DNA of 33,670 nt. Origin: Byssochlamys sp. IMV 00236 (taxonomy: Eukaryota; Ascomycota; Eurotiomycetes; Eurotiales; Thermoascaceae). Position numbers and translations under genes: made by a program. Below the pieces are notes generated by a model. The model saw nothing but the letters and a program-made list of their open reading frames with translations. It had not been told where the DNA came from and did not search any database. This document shows, one piece after another, positions 21,685 through 31,583 of the stretch; positions within the stretch are counted from its first letter, which is position 1, and every line of letters starts with the position of its first letter. The stretch lies in NCBI GenBank assembly GCA_001931875.2, contig MSJH02000468.1, forward strand, positions 1-33,670, given 5' to 3'.

Positions 21685-23156
21685 ATGTCTTTTCTTCATA
21701 AAATTATTGATAAAGCAAAACATCATCAACCAAATAAGACTGAAGAAAACACCATGTATACACCTCATTCTTCTACTTCTTCTTATACTCAACCACCACC
21801 ACCACCACAACAACAACAACAACAGCAAGATTTACCAAAAGTTCAAGAAGAGAACAATTATACAACTGGATACGTAACACCAAGACAATCCATGAATTCA
21901 AATCAACCCAACAATAATAATCATGCAGGTAAAAAAGATACCTTTTTGAATTATACAAAGCCTTAACAGTTTCATTTTAGAAAATAGTAAATGCATTTAT
22001 AAATAACGTGTTTATTTGTTTACTAATATATGCTATCATCACATATAGACGCGGACATTCATCACAATAGCAACGATAACACGAGAGCGGCGTTAAAATG
22101 TCGATATCAACAATATGATGCAGCCATTATGGATCAACGTAAGAATAGACCCAAATTGAAATTGGATGACTTTCATTTACTAAGAACCCTCGGCACGGGT
22201 TCATTCGGAAGAGTTCATCTGGCTCAATCAAGGCATAATGGCAGGTACTATGCAATCAAAGTATTAAAGAAGACAGAAGTTGTCAGATTAAAGCAAGTGG
22301 AACACACAAACAATGAAAAACATATCCTCGAGTCTGTAGCAAACCCCTTCTTGGTTAACCTATGGGGCACTTTCCAAGATGATGCTAACCTCTATATGGT
22401 AATGGATTATGTTCCCGGTGGTGAATTGTTTAGTGTCTTGAGGAAAAGCAAACGATTTCCAGACCATGTTGCAAAATTTTATGCAGCAGAAGTTACCTTG
22501 GCAATTGAATATCTTCACAATAAGAACGTCATTTACAGGGATTTGAAGCCAGAAAATTTATTATTGGATGCTAATGGACATATTAAAATTACAGACTTTG
22601 GATTTGCAAAATACGTACCAGATATCACATGGACCTTATGTGGTACGCCTGACTACTTGGGTAAGTGATATATGAAGGGTGTGTAATAATAATAGTAATA
22701 ATAATTTATATAGCTCCCGAGGTCATTCAGTCAAAAGGATATGGCAAAGCAGTTGATTGGTGGAGTTTGGGTATTTTGATATTTGAAATGTTGGCAGGCT
22801 ATCCACCATTTTATGATGACGATCATCTCAAGTTGTATGAAAAGATCCTACAAGGCAAAATTCGTTGGCCATCTTACTTTGACCCAAATGCTAAAGATTT
22901 ACTCAAGCATCTCTTAACCTCTGATCTATCTCGTCGCTATGGTAACCTTAAAAATGGTGCCGATGATATCAAAAACCATCCTTGGTTCCAAGGTGTTGAT
23001 TTTGATAGAGTAGCTAATCGACAAATCAGAGCTCCTTATATTCCTCAAATACGTGGAGATGGTGATGCAAGTCACTTTGACAGGTATCCAGAGACAAATG
23101 AACAATATGGCGCACCATGTCAAGATATTTACAGAGACAAGTTCCCTGACTTTTAA
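21685..23156 (+). CDS. TPK1: cAMP-dependent protein kinase catalytic subunit (PKA)
   Basis: The effector kinase of cAMP signalling, controlling growth, dimorphism and sporulation in fungi. Exons 21685-21928, 22049-22660 and 22714-23156 give 432 residues. The N-terminal about 120 residues are low complexity: a PPPPP run, a seven-Gln run and Asn-rich parts. The kinase domain starts near residue 123, with GTGSFG (130-135), YYAIK (Lys152), [20 protein letters not shown] and [20 protein letters not shown] with the PDK1-site Thr. The C-tail ends in [10 protein letters not shown], a PKA-type hydrophobic motif at the very C-terminus. Intron 1 is 120 bp, twice the local norm, and holds a second TTTTAG about 70 bp upstream of the acceptor used. 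Confidence 0.95.
21790..21828 (+). repeat. CCA/CAA/CAG trinucleotide tract in PKA exon 1
   Basis: Runs of CCA then CAA/CAG codons encode the proline and glutamine stretches of the PKA N-terminus. Such tracts often change length between strains. Confidence 0.85.
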
Positions 23157-23494
23157 TTTAATAAAAAACATATTGACTTTCATATTTTATCAAGGTTGGC
23201 TTAAGGACCGCGTTGATGCTATTTACTACAAGAAAATAAGAGTTTCCAAAACAAAATACTTACAAGGGCAACTACAAGACATTTTCAACGATTATTGATT
23301 GTGAACTTGGTTGACAAAAGCTCATGAATACATCATAGCAAAGAATTGACGTTAACCACACATCAATTCAATAGCACTAGTTCTTGTTTCATACTCCCGA
23401 TCGACATTGCGCGTTGTAAATTTCAAACTACGACTAAAAAAATCGAGAAAGAGAGGATTACATCTTTTGTGTCTTCATTTCACCTGTTACTGAA
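23157..23494. promoter_or_regulatory. 5' flank of the PC-esterase-like gene
   Basis: About 340 bp between the PKA stop and the next ATG on the same strand. It includes the PKA 3' flank (ATAAAAAACAT just after the stop) and no recognisable element or gene. Confidence 0.35.
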
Positions 23495-24819
23495 ATGAAT
23501 GTATTGGTAGATACCCGATGGCGAAAGCTAGCATGGCAACGCATCATCATTTATATAGCATGTTCTATATTTCTTTTACATTTCTTTACATCATTCTCTG
23601 CATCTTCTTCTTCTTCAGTTTCATTGACAACTCTTCCATGGTACCAACAGCCTCATCCGGGAATGCCTCCGTTCAATCAGTATGTCACAGTCAATCTTAC
23701 CCAACATGAGAGAGAAAAGCTGACACAAGACATGATTGTAAAGGCATCCAACCTTGTATCTCGTGCATTTCCTGATATACAAACCACAATCAGGGGAGCT
23801 TCCTTAAACAAAGAACAAGTCCAACAGTTTAGATCACTGGTTGAATGCTGGACATCATCAGGAAAGTGGGTTAAAATGGACGGCCCAGTCAAAGTAATGC
23901 CTCATTTTCAAGATCCTTTATATGCAAAATGTGATCGAAAGTACAAGGGGGAAGGACAGAGAGATGCTGTTCGTTATGTTTGGCAATCAACTTGTGAACC
24001 GATCAAGAACAACATGGACCATAGTATAAACAGAGACAGATGGTGTAAGGTGTTGAATGGAAGACATATTCTCGTGGTAGGAGATTTGGTGCAGTATCAA
24101 TTGCATGAAATCTTTTTGAATACCTTCAGAGATGGCCCAACCGTTTGTTTTGGAGAATTAAATTGCAGAGGTAATGTGATAAAAAGGTCATTAGGTGGTG
24201 TTCGTATGGCTAAAAAAATCCTACATTAGAGCATACGTTGTGTAATGAACCGTACCAGGAGACACATCTAAAGTATCTTAGAAACGATCGACTGTCAAAT
24301 AATCAGCATACAAACATAAATCAAGGGTATCCCAAAGTAGACATCATCGAGATGCCTTTTGCAAAGCCATCCTTTGGAAGAGGTTATCCCATCTTTATCT
24401 TGAATCGATCGCCAGTCCATGAAACAGATGAGGAGTTCATAAAGGGATTAATTGAGACAATGAAGACAATTCGTAAGAACAATCCCAATACGCTTGTTAT
24501 CTATAGATCGTCATCCATCGGACACCCCTTCTGTGATGACGCTGAAGGACCTATAGAAGGCTTGACAGATAGTGATTATAAGGTATTACCTTTTGGATGG
24601 AGCGAAACAAAGCGACGAAACCTTATTGCAAAGGCAATTATTGAAGGAGCAGGCGGTATTTATGTTGATTTGGGAGCATTGACCGACTTACGCCCTGATG
24701 GACATGTAGGTGGACAAGATTGTCTAAGATACTGTATCCCTGGGCCTTTAGATAGCTGGATGCATATTTTATACCAAGTATTCTTGGCTTTGGATGGAAA
24801 GATTCCACTTGAAAAATAA
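23495..24819 (+). CDS. PC-esterase (PMR5/Cas1-type) family membrane protein, probably non-catalytic
   Basis: Exons 23495-24170 and 24230-24819 give 421 residues. A single membrane anchor at about residues 15-34 (IIIYIACSIFLLHFF) after a short basic start implies a type II Golgi/ER protein with its domain in the lumen. Block order matches the PC-esterase superfamily: CWTSSGKWVKM, LYAKCDRKY, YVWQSTCEP, LNGRHILVVGDLVQYQ, FGELNC, a middle TLVIYRSSSIGHPFCDD block, and a terminal QDCLRYCIPGPLDSWMHILY. Relatives transfer or remove acetyl groups on glycans. The nucleophile motif GDS appears as GDL and the DxxH motif as DCLR, so the classical Ser and His are both replaced. It may be a pseudoenzyme or use other residues. 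The stop lies within AATAAA. Confidence 0.8.
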
Positions 24820-24909
24820 AATAAAAGGTCATGACGTATTTTTTATAAAAGATACTTGGTTAAAATTTAATCCCGATTACTGCACTCTTTCTCTCTCTGC
24901 TTTAGAATC

Positions 24910-26839
24910 ATGTCAGATTGGGATGCATTAAGAAACTTCTTACCAACTAGCTTTGGTAAACAGGAAGAAAAAAAAGATTTCACTCAAGAGTTTGAAAAGA
25001 CAAAGCGAGAGGTACACGCAGTTGATCCATTGCTTTATAGATCTAACCATTTATACAAAAGGCCGCTGCTGCGAAATCTAAAAAAGATCAATCTAATGGA
25101 AAGAAGGATGGACAAAAAGACAGCAAACCTTTAGAAAAACAATCTGACGATGAGGATGAAGAAGAGGATGAAGTAGAGGACGCAGGATACAGCTTTTCTG
25201 AATCACCTCCCATCTCTCACGAGATCAAGCTTAACGATCACTTCCGTGCTGTTTCAGCACTTACCCTCGATCCAGCAGGAGCTAGATTGATCACTGGAGG
25301 ATATGACTATGATGTCAAGTTTTGGGATTTTGCCGGCATGGACAGATCTTTCAAGCCTTTTAGAACCATTCAACCTTGCGAAGATCATCAGATTCACGAA
25401 CTTCAGTACTCTCTCTCTGGGGACTCATTCCTTGTGATTGCTGGAAACAATCGTGCTAAAATATTCAATCGAGACGGCTTCGAGTTGAGCGAGTATGCAA
25501 AGGGTGATCCATACATTCGTGATCTGCGACACACGGATGGTCATGTAGGTGCCCTCACGAGTGGTACATGGCATCCTATCGATCGTCAATATTTTGCTAC
25601 ATCTTCTCAAGATGGAACTGTTCGTGAATGGGATGTTGAAAAAGTGAGAAAGCAAAAGACGACAATTGTATATAAATCACGCGAAAGAGGAGGTCGTTCG
25701 GCTTGTACTGCCCTTGCTTACAGTCCAGACTCAAAATTGATTGCTGGTGCATATCAAGATGGAACACTTCAGTTTTGGAATATGACAAGCAACCTTTTGA
25801 GACCAGCGATATCCATTGCAGATGCTCATCAAAAGGGCACAGAGACAGCATCTGTGTTATTTTCAAAGGATAATCATACTGTTGTCACACGGGGTGGTGA
25901 TGATTCTGTAAAATGTAAGTACAAATGATAATAATAATATTATTTTATAACATGCTTATATAGTGTGGGATATCCGCAATGCCAAGAAGGCTGTAAAGAC
26001 AGCTTATGGCTTGGATATAGTGAATCCTGAAGTGAATGTTATCTTTAGTCCTGATGAAAGATTGATCTTGACAGGCACATCTTGTCCCAAGGGCAAAGGA
26101 TTCGGTAAGCTGGTCATGTTGGATAGAGATACACTTGAGATACGTGAAAGCATAGGTACGTTCAAAATGATTGTTTACAATTTGACTCTAATACTTTATA
26201 TAGATGTCAATCAATCGAGCGTTTTGAAAGTGCTATGGCATCCTCGCATTAATCAAATCATTACTGGTAGCGCCGATGGAACTGTTAGTGTTTATTACAG
26301 TCCAACTCATTCACATCGTGGTGCCAAGCTATGTGTAGTGAAGGCAGCTAAGAAACGAGCGGTTGATGATTATGAAGTGGAACGACCTATTATCACCCCT
26401 CATGCATTACCTATGTTTAAGGAAGACGAAGCAAGAACGAGTAATAGAAAGAAGGCCAAGTTGCGCAATGATCCCAAGGCATCACACAGACCTGATCTCC
26501 CTGTCAGCGGCCCTGGTAAAGGCGGTCGTGTCAATATGAATCAGCAACAAGCTGTTATTAAATCATTTGCTAAAGATACCACAAGAGGTAAAAATAATGA
26601 TTCGAAAAACTATAAATAGTCTAACATAAACTAGATGAGGATCCTAGAGAGGCACTTCTCAAGTATGCCAGTGTTGCTGAGAATGATCCTGTTTGGGTAT
26701 CTAATGGTAAATATCTAATACTTTATTTATAAAATATCATTAACCCTTGTCTATTATTATTCTAGTCTATAAAAAGACGCAACCCAAACCTATCTTTGCT
26801 GAAGATGGCGAAGAAGAAGAGGAAGAGGAAGATAAATAA
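24910..26839 (+). CDS. WDR70: WDR70-like WD40 protein
   Basis: A nuclear WD40 protein; in fission yeast and human it associates with CUL4-DDB1 and promotes histone H2B ubiquitination and resection at DNA breaks. Exons 24910-25011, 25062-25914, 25964-26155, 26204-26587, 26635-26706 and 26766-26839 give 558 residues. An N-terminal charged region (basic, then DDEDEEEDEVEDAG) precedes the propeller with blocks such as GGYDYDVKFWDFAGMD, ATSSQDGTVREWDV, GAYQDGTLQFWNM, TRGGDDSVKLWDIRN and TGSADGTVSVYYS. The C-terminal part after the propeller (VERPIITPHALPMFKED, then DEDPREALLKYA and DPVWVSNVYKKTQPK) is typical of WDR70. The last residues are almost all Glu and Asp. Stop TAA lies in AATAAA, one base from the DHFR stop. 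Confidence 0.92.
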
Positions 26840-26840
26840 A

Positions 26841-27517
26841 TCATTTTCGTACATAAAGCAAGAACTCATATTCAAAATCCATATGTCTTTGCTTTCCTTT
26901 TGGGATATCGTTTTCTTGTATATATTCTTGCAACTCATCATGTGTGGCTAGTCTGTACGTATTAAGATCAATTTCTGGCATAAATGTATCACATAGAACA
27001 GGAGTAGAAGAATGATCGTATACGTTTGTAATAAGGATATGTGTGCAGTCTGATAATAGGATACCATCTTCATACACCTTTTGCCCTCCCAATAAGAATA
27101 TTCGTGTGTCTTTCTTTGCTAAAGCTTGTGCCATTGCAAAGGCTTCTTCCAAGCTTGAAGCCAAAGTAGCGTCTGGGTGCCTGAGAAAGAGGGTTAGCAG
27201 TGTAAGAAGAGAGAAAGATCAAGTACGTACACTATATAATTCTTATTCTTTGATATAATGATGTTGAGACGATTGGCTAATGGAATACCATTCATTGGAG
27301 AAGCCTCATATGATTTACGACCCATAATGACAATGTTACTCCAGGCCTTTGGATCTGTTTTATCTAATGGCTGATCACCGTATGATTTTGTAGTAACGTG
27401 TTCAAAGTATTGCCAATCTCCAGGAATATTCCATGGTAGTGCGTTATTAACACCTATTCCGCGAGTTTTAACCAACACTGCTGCCATTATGGCGAATGTC
27501 TTCTTATCAATGGTCAT
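26841..27517 (-). CDS. DFR1: Dihydrofolate reductase
   Basis: Reduces dihydrofolate to tetrahydrofolate with NADPH for thymidylate and purine synthesis. Exons 27517-27231 and 27180-26841 give 208 residues. Motifs: GIGVNNALPWNIPGDWQYF (substrate pocket with the catalytic acid), SNIVIMGRKSYEA (cofactor site), RLNIIISKN, IFLLGGQKVYEDGI (the GGxxxY pyrophosphate loop) and a C-terminal MDFEYEFLLYVRK. The intron (27230-27181, GTACGT...TCAG) interrupts a Val codon and joins to give NYIVHPDATLASS. The ATG at 27517 is the only sensible start. Its 3' end abuts WDR70, so its 3' UTR must run antisense into WDR70. Confidence 0.95.
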
Positions 27518-27644
27518 CCTACCAAAAAAAAAAAATTAAAAAAAGGTACGGCTTAAACTCAACAAAAGACAAATTAAGAAGGGGTTGTACATTCACACCT
27601 TATAATTATCTAAAATTGTGTTTTCGTTGATAAAGTCGGCTTTA

Positions 27645-28140
27645 ACCTATATACTCAAAGACACTTTGGACGTTCAATAAGAGGTGAATCTGCAAAAGGT
27701 GTAACACTCACAGGTTAGGTGCCGCATTCACAGCTTTAGGTGCAATATCTCAAGCTGGCATCATAGACATATCAGTTAAAAGATTGACGGTAAGGAAACA
27801 GAGGTAAATGGTAAAGTTGGAACCAGAACTGAGTATTATCTATCTTACTTATTCAATGCCATGGATATCATGGATAAAAAGGGCATCAAGGATCATTATA
27901 TTGTTCTGGATAATGCACTTATAAGTCCAAGGTGGTTAGAAGAGTGATTGAAAAAAGAGGCTACAAATGCCTGTATTTACCACCCTATTCACCCTTTTTA
28001 AATCCAATCGAGGAGTTTTGATTAAAAATGAAGACGAGTGTTTGAAAAACGTCATTAAAAGCTGGTGATCGACTGACGGATCGTATTTGTAGGTCGGTTG
28101 GAAAAGTACATCTTAATGTGATTAAAAATAAGCGCCCTTT
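27645..28140 (+). pseudogene. 5'-truncated relic of a Tc1/mariner (IS630-type) transposase
   Basis: Broken plus-strand frames give YTQRHFGRSIRGESAKG, then ALGAISQAGIIDISVKR, then YYLSYLFNAMDIMDKKG and DHYIVLDNALI with the second catalytic Asp. Next come GYKCLYLPPYSPFLNPIEEF with the last acid, and AGDRLTDRICRSVGKVH. The usual Trp after EEF is a TGA stop; at least two other stops or shifts occur. The helix-turn-helix part and the first catalytic Asp are missing. It lies between DHFR and beta-COP starts, where it fills the divergent intergenic region. It belongs to a different subfamily from the relic at 3795-4985, judging from these blocks. Confidence 0.8.
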
Positions 28141-28334
28141 GACGGTCATTTTAACTGTAACTTTCTTATTGGCTCAGATCCATTTGTATTCCGAATAGAG
28201 GTGTGTAAAATAGAGCTACATTATCTTTTTTTCTCTCTTCCATAAAGAAGGAAACACTATTGTGTTGTTTGATATAAAAGCTTGAAGAAAGAGAGAAAGA
28301 AAGAAAGAATATAGAATAAATCATACAACATACG
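28141..28334 (+). promoter_or_regulatory. 5' flank of beta-COP with GA-rich leader
   Basis: A GAAA/GA repeat (about 28283-28309) precedes the beta-COP start. Here the leader is purine-rich in the gene's sense, opposite to the CT-rich leaders of most genes in the window. Confidence 0.4.
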
Positions 28335-31300
28335 ATGGCTACTGACCTTTGTTATACACTTGTTTGTCAAGACGACGCGACAGAAATACCTTCCTTACAA
28401 GAGTTTCAGCGAGCTTTTGAAAAGGGTCCAGATGAGACACGCATCGAGACAATGAAAAAGTTACTTGTGATCATGCTCAACGGTGATCCCATGGAAAAGC
28501 TCTTGCTCCATGTCATTCGTTTTGTTTTGCCCTCAAGAAATAAGCAACTCAAAAAGCTCTTGCAATTCTATTGGGAAATTTGTCCCAAGACCAAGCCAGA
28601 TGGAAAACTTAAGGACGAGTTTATCTTGGTTTGGTAAACGAAGAAGAAGCTGTCACTTGATAACTGAACTCACTCATTTATATAGTAATGCTTTGATGAA
28701 CGACCTCCAACATCCTAATGAATATATTCGAGGTTCAACGCTGAGATTCTTGTGTAAAATTAAAGAAGCCGAATTATTAGAACCTCTCGTACCTTCTGTT
28801 AGAGCCTGTCTGGAACACCGTCACTCTTATGTACGAAAAAATGCTGTATTCGCTATAGGATCTATCTACAAGTCATTTGATATGCTCTTCCCTGATGCTC
28901 CAGAGGTCATTGAATCATTTTTGCTTTCGGTAGGTTCAATCACACTACTTTGCTTTCTTTGATATTAAGGTCAACATATAGGAAGCAGACATGACCTGTA
29001 GACGCAACGCATTTGTTGTGTTATCCAACATCGACCACGAACTTGCTGTTCAATATTTGCTCCAAGTTATTGACAGCGTACCTACTTTTGATGAGTTATT
29101 ACAATTAGCGGCTATTGAACTCATCCGTCAGGACTCAAAGACCAACTCTGCCAACAAGGTATATACTATATTTATAGTATTCTATAAATCATGCTTATAA
29201 CAGGCTATCGATCCATAGGCAATTTATATTCGTTGCTTGTCTGAACTCTTGACTGCCGCATCACATTCTGTCAAATACGAAGCTGCTTCCATCCTTTTAT
29301 ACTTGACATCAAGCTTTGCTGCTGTTAAAGGTAAGTGATATGATATGTTGTGGAATTGGTTATCTTATATCCATATAGCTGCTGCTTCTTGCTACATTGA
29401 GCTCATTGTTAAGGAATCTGACAACAATGTCAAGCTTATTGTTCTTGATAGACTTGAAGAAATCAGAAGCAAGCATGAGGGTGTATTGGAAGACCTTGTG
29501 ATGGATATCTTACAAGTGCTGTCAAGGTAAGTCATTTAGAATTCATAGAAGCAGTTTAATTGAACATCAATAGTCCCGACATTGATGTTCGTCGAAAGGC
29601 ATTGCGTATCGTTTTGGAAATGGTTTCTTCAAGAAACGTACAAGACGTTGTTCTTTTCCTAAAGAAAGAATTGACAAAGACACAAGATGATGCATATGAA
29701 AAGGTAAATGCATAAAAAGACATGCAGATACAAAGCCTTACACGCTACTTTAGAACACAGAATATCGTCAATTGCTCATTCAGTCCATCCACACCTGTGC
29801 CATCAAATTCTCTGAAGTCGCGGCCAATGTTGTCCATGTTCTAATGGAATTCTTGGGTGATTCTAACAACCCTGCTGCTGCTGATGTTATTTCTTTTGTT
29901 CGAGAAGTAGTAGAAAAGTTCCCTACCTTGAGAGAATCCATCTTGGAGAAATTGTTGGATACATTTAGTGATATGAAATCAGGCAAAGTTTTCCGCGGCG
30001 CACTCTGGATTATTGGTGAATACTGTGAGAGTGCGAAGGAAATTGATGATGCCTGGAACCAAATTCGTCATGTCTTGGGTGAAGTTCCTTTGCTTGCATC
30101 TGAACAGAAATTATTGGACGCTGCTGAAGCCGACGCTGAAGAAGGAAAGGAAGGTGGTGAGAAACCCTTGGTTCCTACAGGCAGCGCTGCTCCTCGTCGA
30201 ATCTTGGCTGATGGTACTTATGCAACAGAAAGCGCCTACACAGAATCATCATCTGCTGCTGCTGCTCGACTAGAAGCTGTAAAGGCAGCCAAGAAACCAC
30301 CCCTTCGTTCTCTTATCCTTGCTGGCGATTACTTCCTCGCTACCATCCTTTCGACAGCCCTTACTAAACTCATGCTTCGTTATGCCAAGATTGTAGACGA
30401 CGCCACACTTGCTAATGCTCGTAAAGCAGAGGCTATGTTGATCATGACTAGTATCTTGCGTATTGGTCAATCTAAATTCGTTGCCTTTGAAATTGACGAA
30501 GACTCATACGATCGCATCATGCAAGACTTGCGTGTCGTTGGCTCCGCTGACAGTTCCACTGTAGATCGTGTTTACCTTGAAGAAACACGTGAAGCATATG
30601 CTAAACAGCTTCAAGCTCAAGACAAGCGCTTAGCCGATGCCAAGGCAGAAAGCGAAGTGAGCACTCAAATCCAAGCCGATGATACGATCGTGTTCCGTCA
30701 GTTTACAAAGAAATCAGGAGGTAATGCGGATGAGTATGACCAAGACTTGTCTCGTGCTACGGGTACATTAGATGATAAGGACGACCTGATGTCCAAATTG
30801 AACCGTATTGTCCAATTGACTGGCTTTTCTGACAAGGTGTATGCTGAAGCCGTCGTCAACGTTCATCAATATGACATTCTTATGGACGTCTTGATTGTGA
30901 ATCAGACAAATGAAACCCTACAAAACCTGACAGTTGAATTTGCCACACTGGGAGATCTTAAGCTCGTTGATCGTCCTACAACGCACAACTTGGCACCCCA
31001 TTCATTCCTAACGGTCAAGGTGCCTATCAAGGTATCCTCTACTGAAACAGGCGTGATATTTGGTAATATTGTGTATGACTCTCATGGGTCAAGCGAGAAC
31101 TGTGTTGTGTTGAACGACATTCATATTGACATTATGGATTACATCAACCCTGCCTATTGCACAGAGACTCAATTCAGATCTATGTGGACCGAATTTGAAT
31201 GGGAAAACAAGGTGAATGTGAATACAAATATTAGGTAAGGGAACTTGTTCATTTGTTGAACTTGGCTAATAACATATTTTAGTGATTTACGCGCCTACTT

Positions 31301-31550
31301 GCAACACATTATGAAATCAACCAACATGAACTGCTTAACACCCAAGAAGCAGCTTGAAGGCGACTGCGGCTTCCTATCAGCTAATATGTATGCTAGAAGT
31401 ATATTTGGTGAAGATGCATTAGCCAATTTGAGCATCGAAAAGAACGGTGACGGACCGATCACTGGACACATCCGTATTCGCTCCAAGACACAGGGCATTG
31501 CATTAAGTCTTGGTGATAAAATTACGCTTGCCCAAAAGGTTGCAGCTTAA
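28335..31550 (+). CDS. SEC26: Coatomer subunit beta (beta-COP, Sec26)
   Basis: A large subunit of the COPI coat for Golgi-to-ER and intra-Golgi vesicles. Eight exons: 28335-28633, 28686-28929, 28982-29158, 29219-29330, 29379-29526, 29574-29703, 29754-31234 and 31283-31550, giving 952 residues, the same size as the human protein. The N-terminal HEAT-like adaptin half includes [20 protein letters not shown] and [13 protein letters not shown]; the middle has a Ser/Ala/Glu-rich linker; the C-terminal appendage has [16 protein letters not shown] and [14 protein letters not shown], ending in a lysine/alanine tail. All seven introns are 47-60 bp. The stop lies 33 bp from the stop of the convergent CP2 gene. 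Confidence 0.97.
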
Positions 31551-31583
31551 TCATAATAAAACTTTATCTACATTTTTATTATC

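Noticed and set aside
24910..26839. A functional ubiquitin cluster made of DCAF7, WDR70 and the FHA-RING ligase
   Set aside because: All three families relate to ubiquitin ligases, but they are 4-17 kb apart, interleaved with unrelated genes and belong to different ligase systems.
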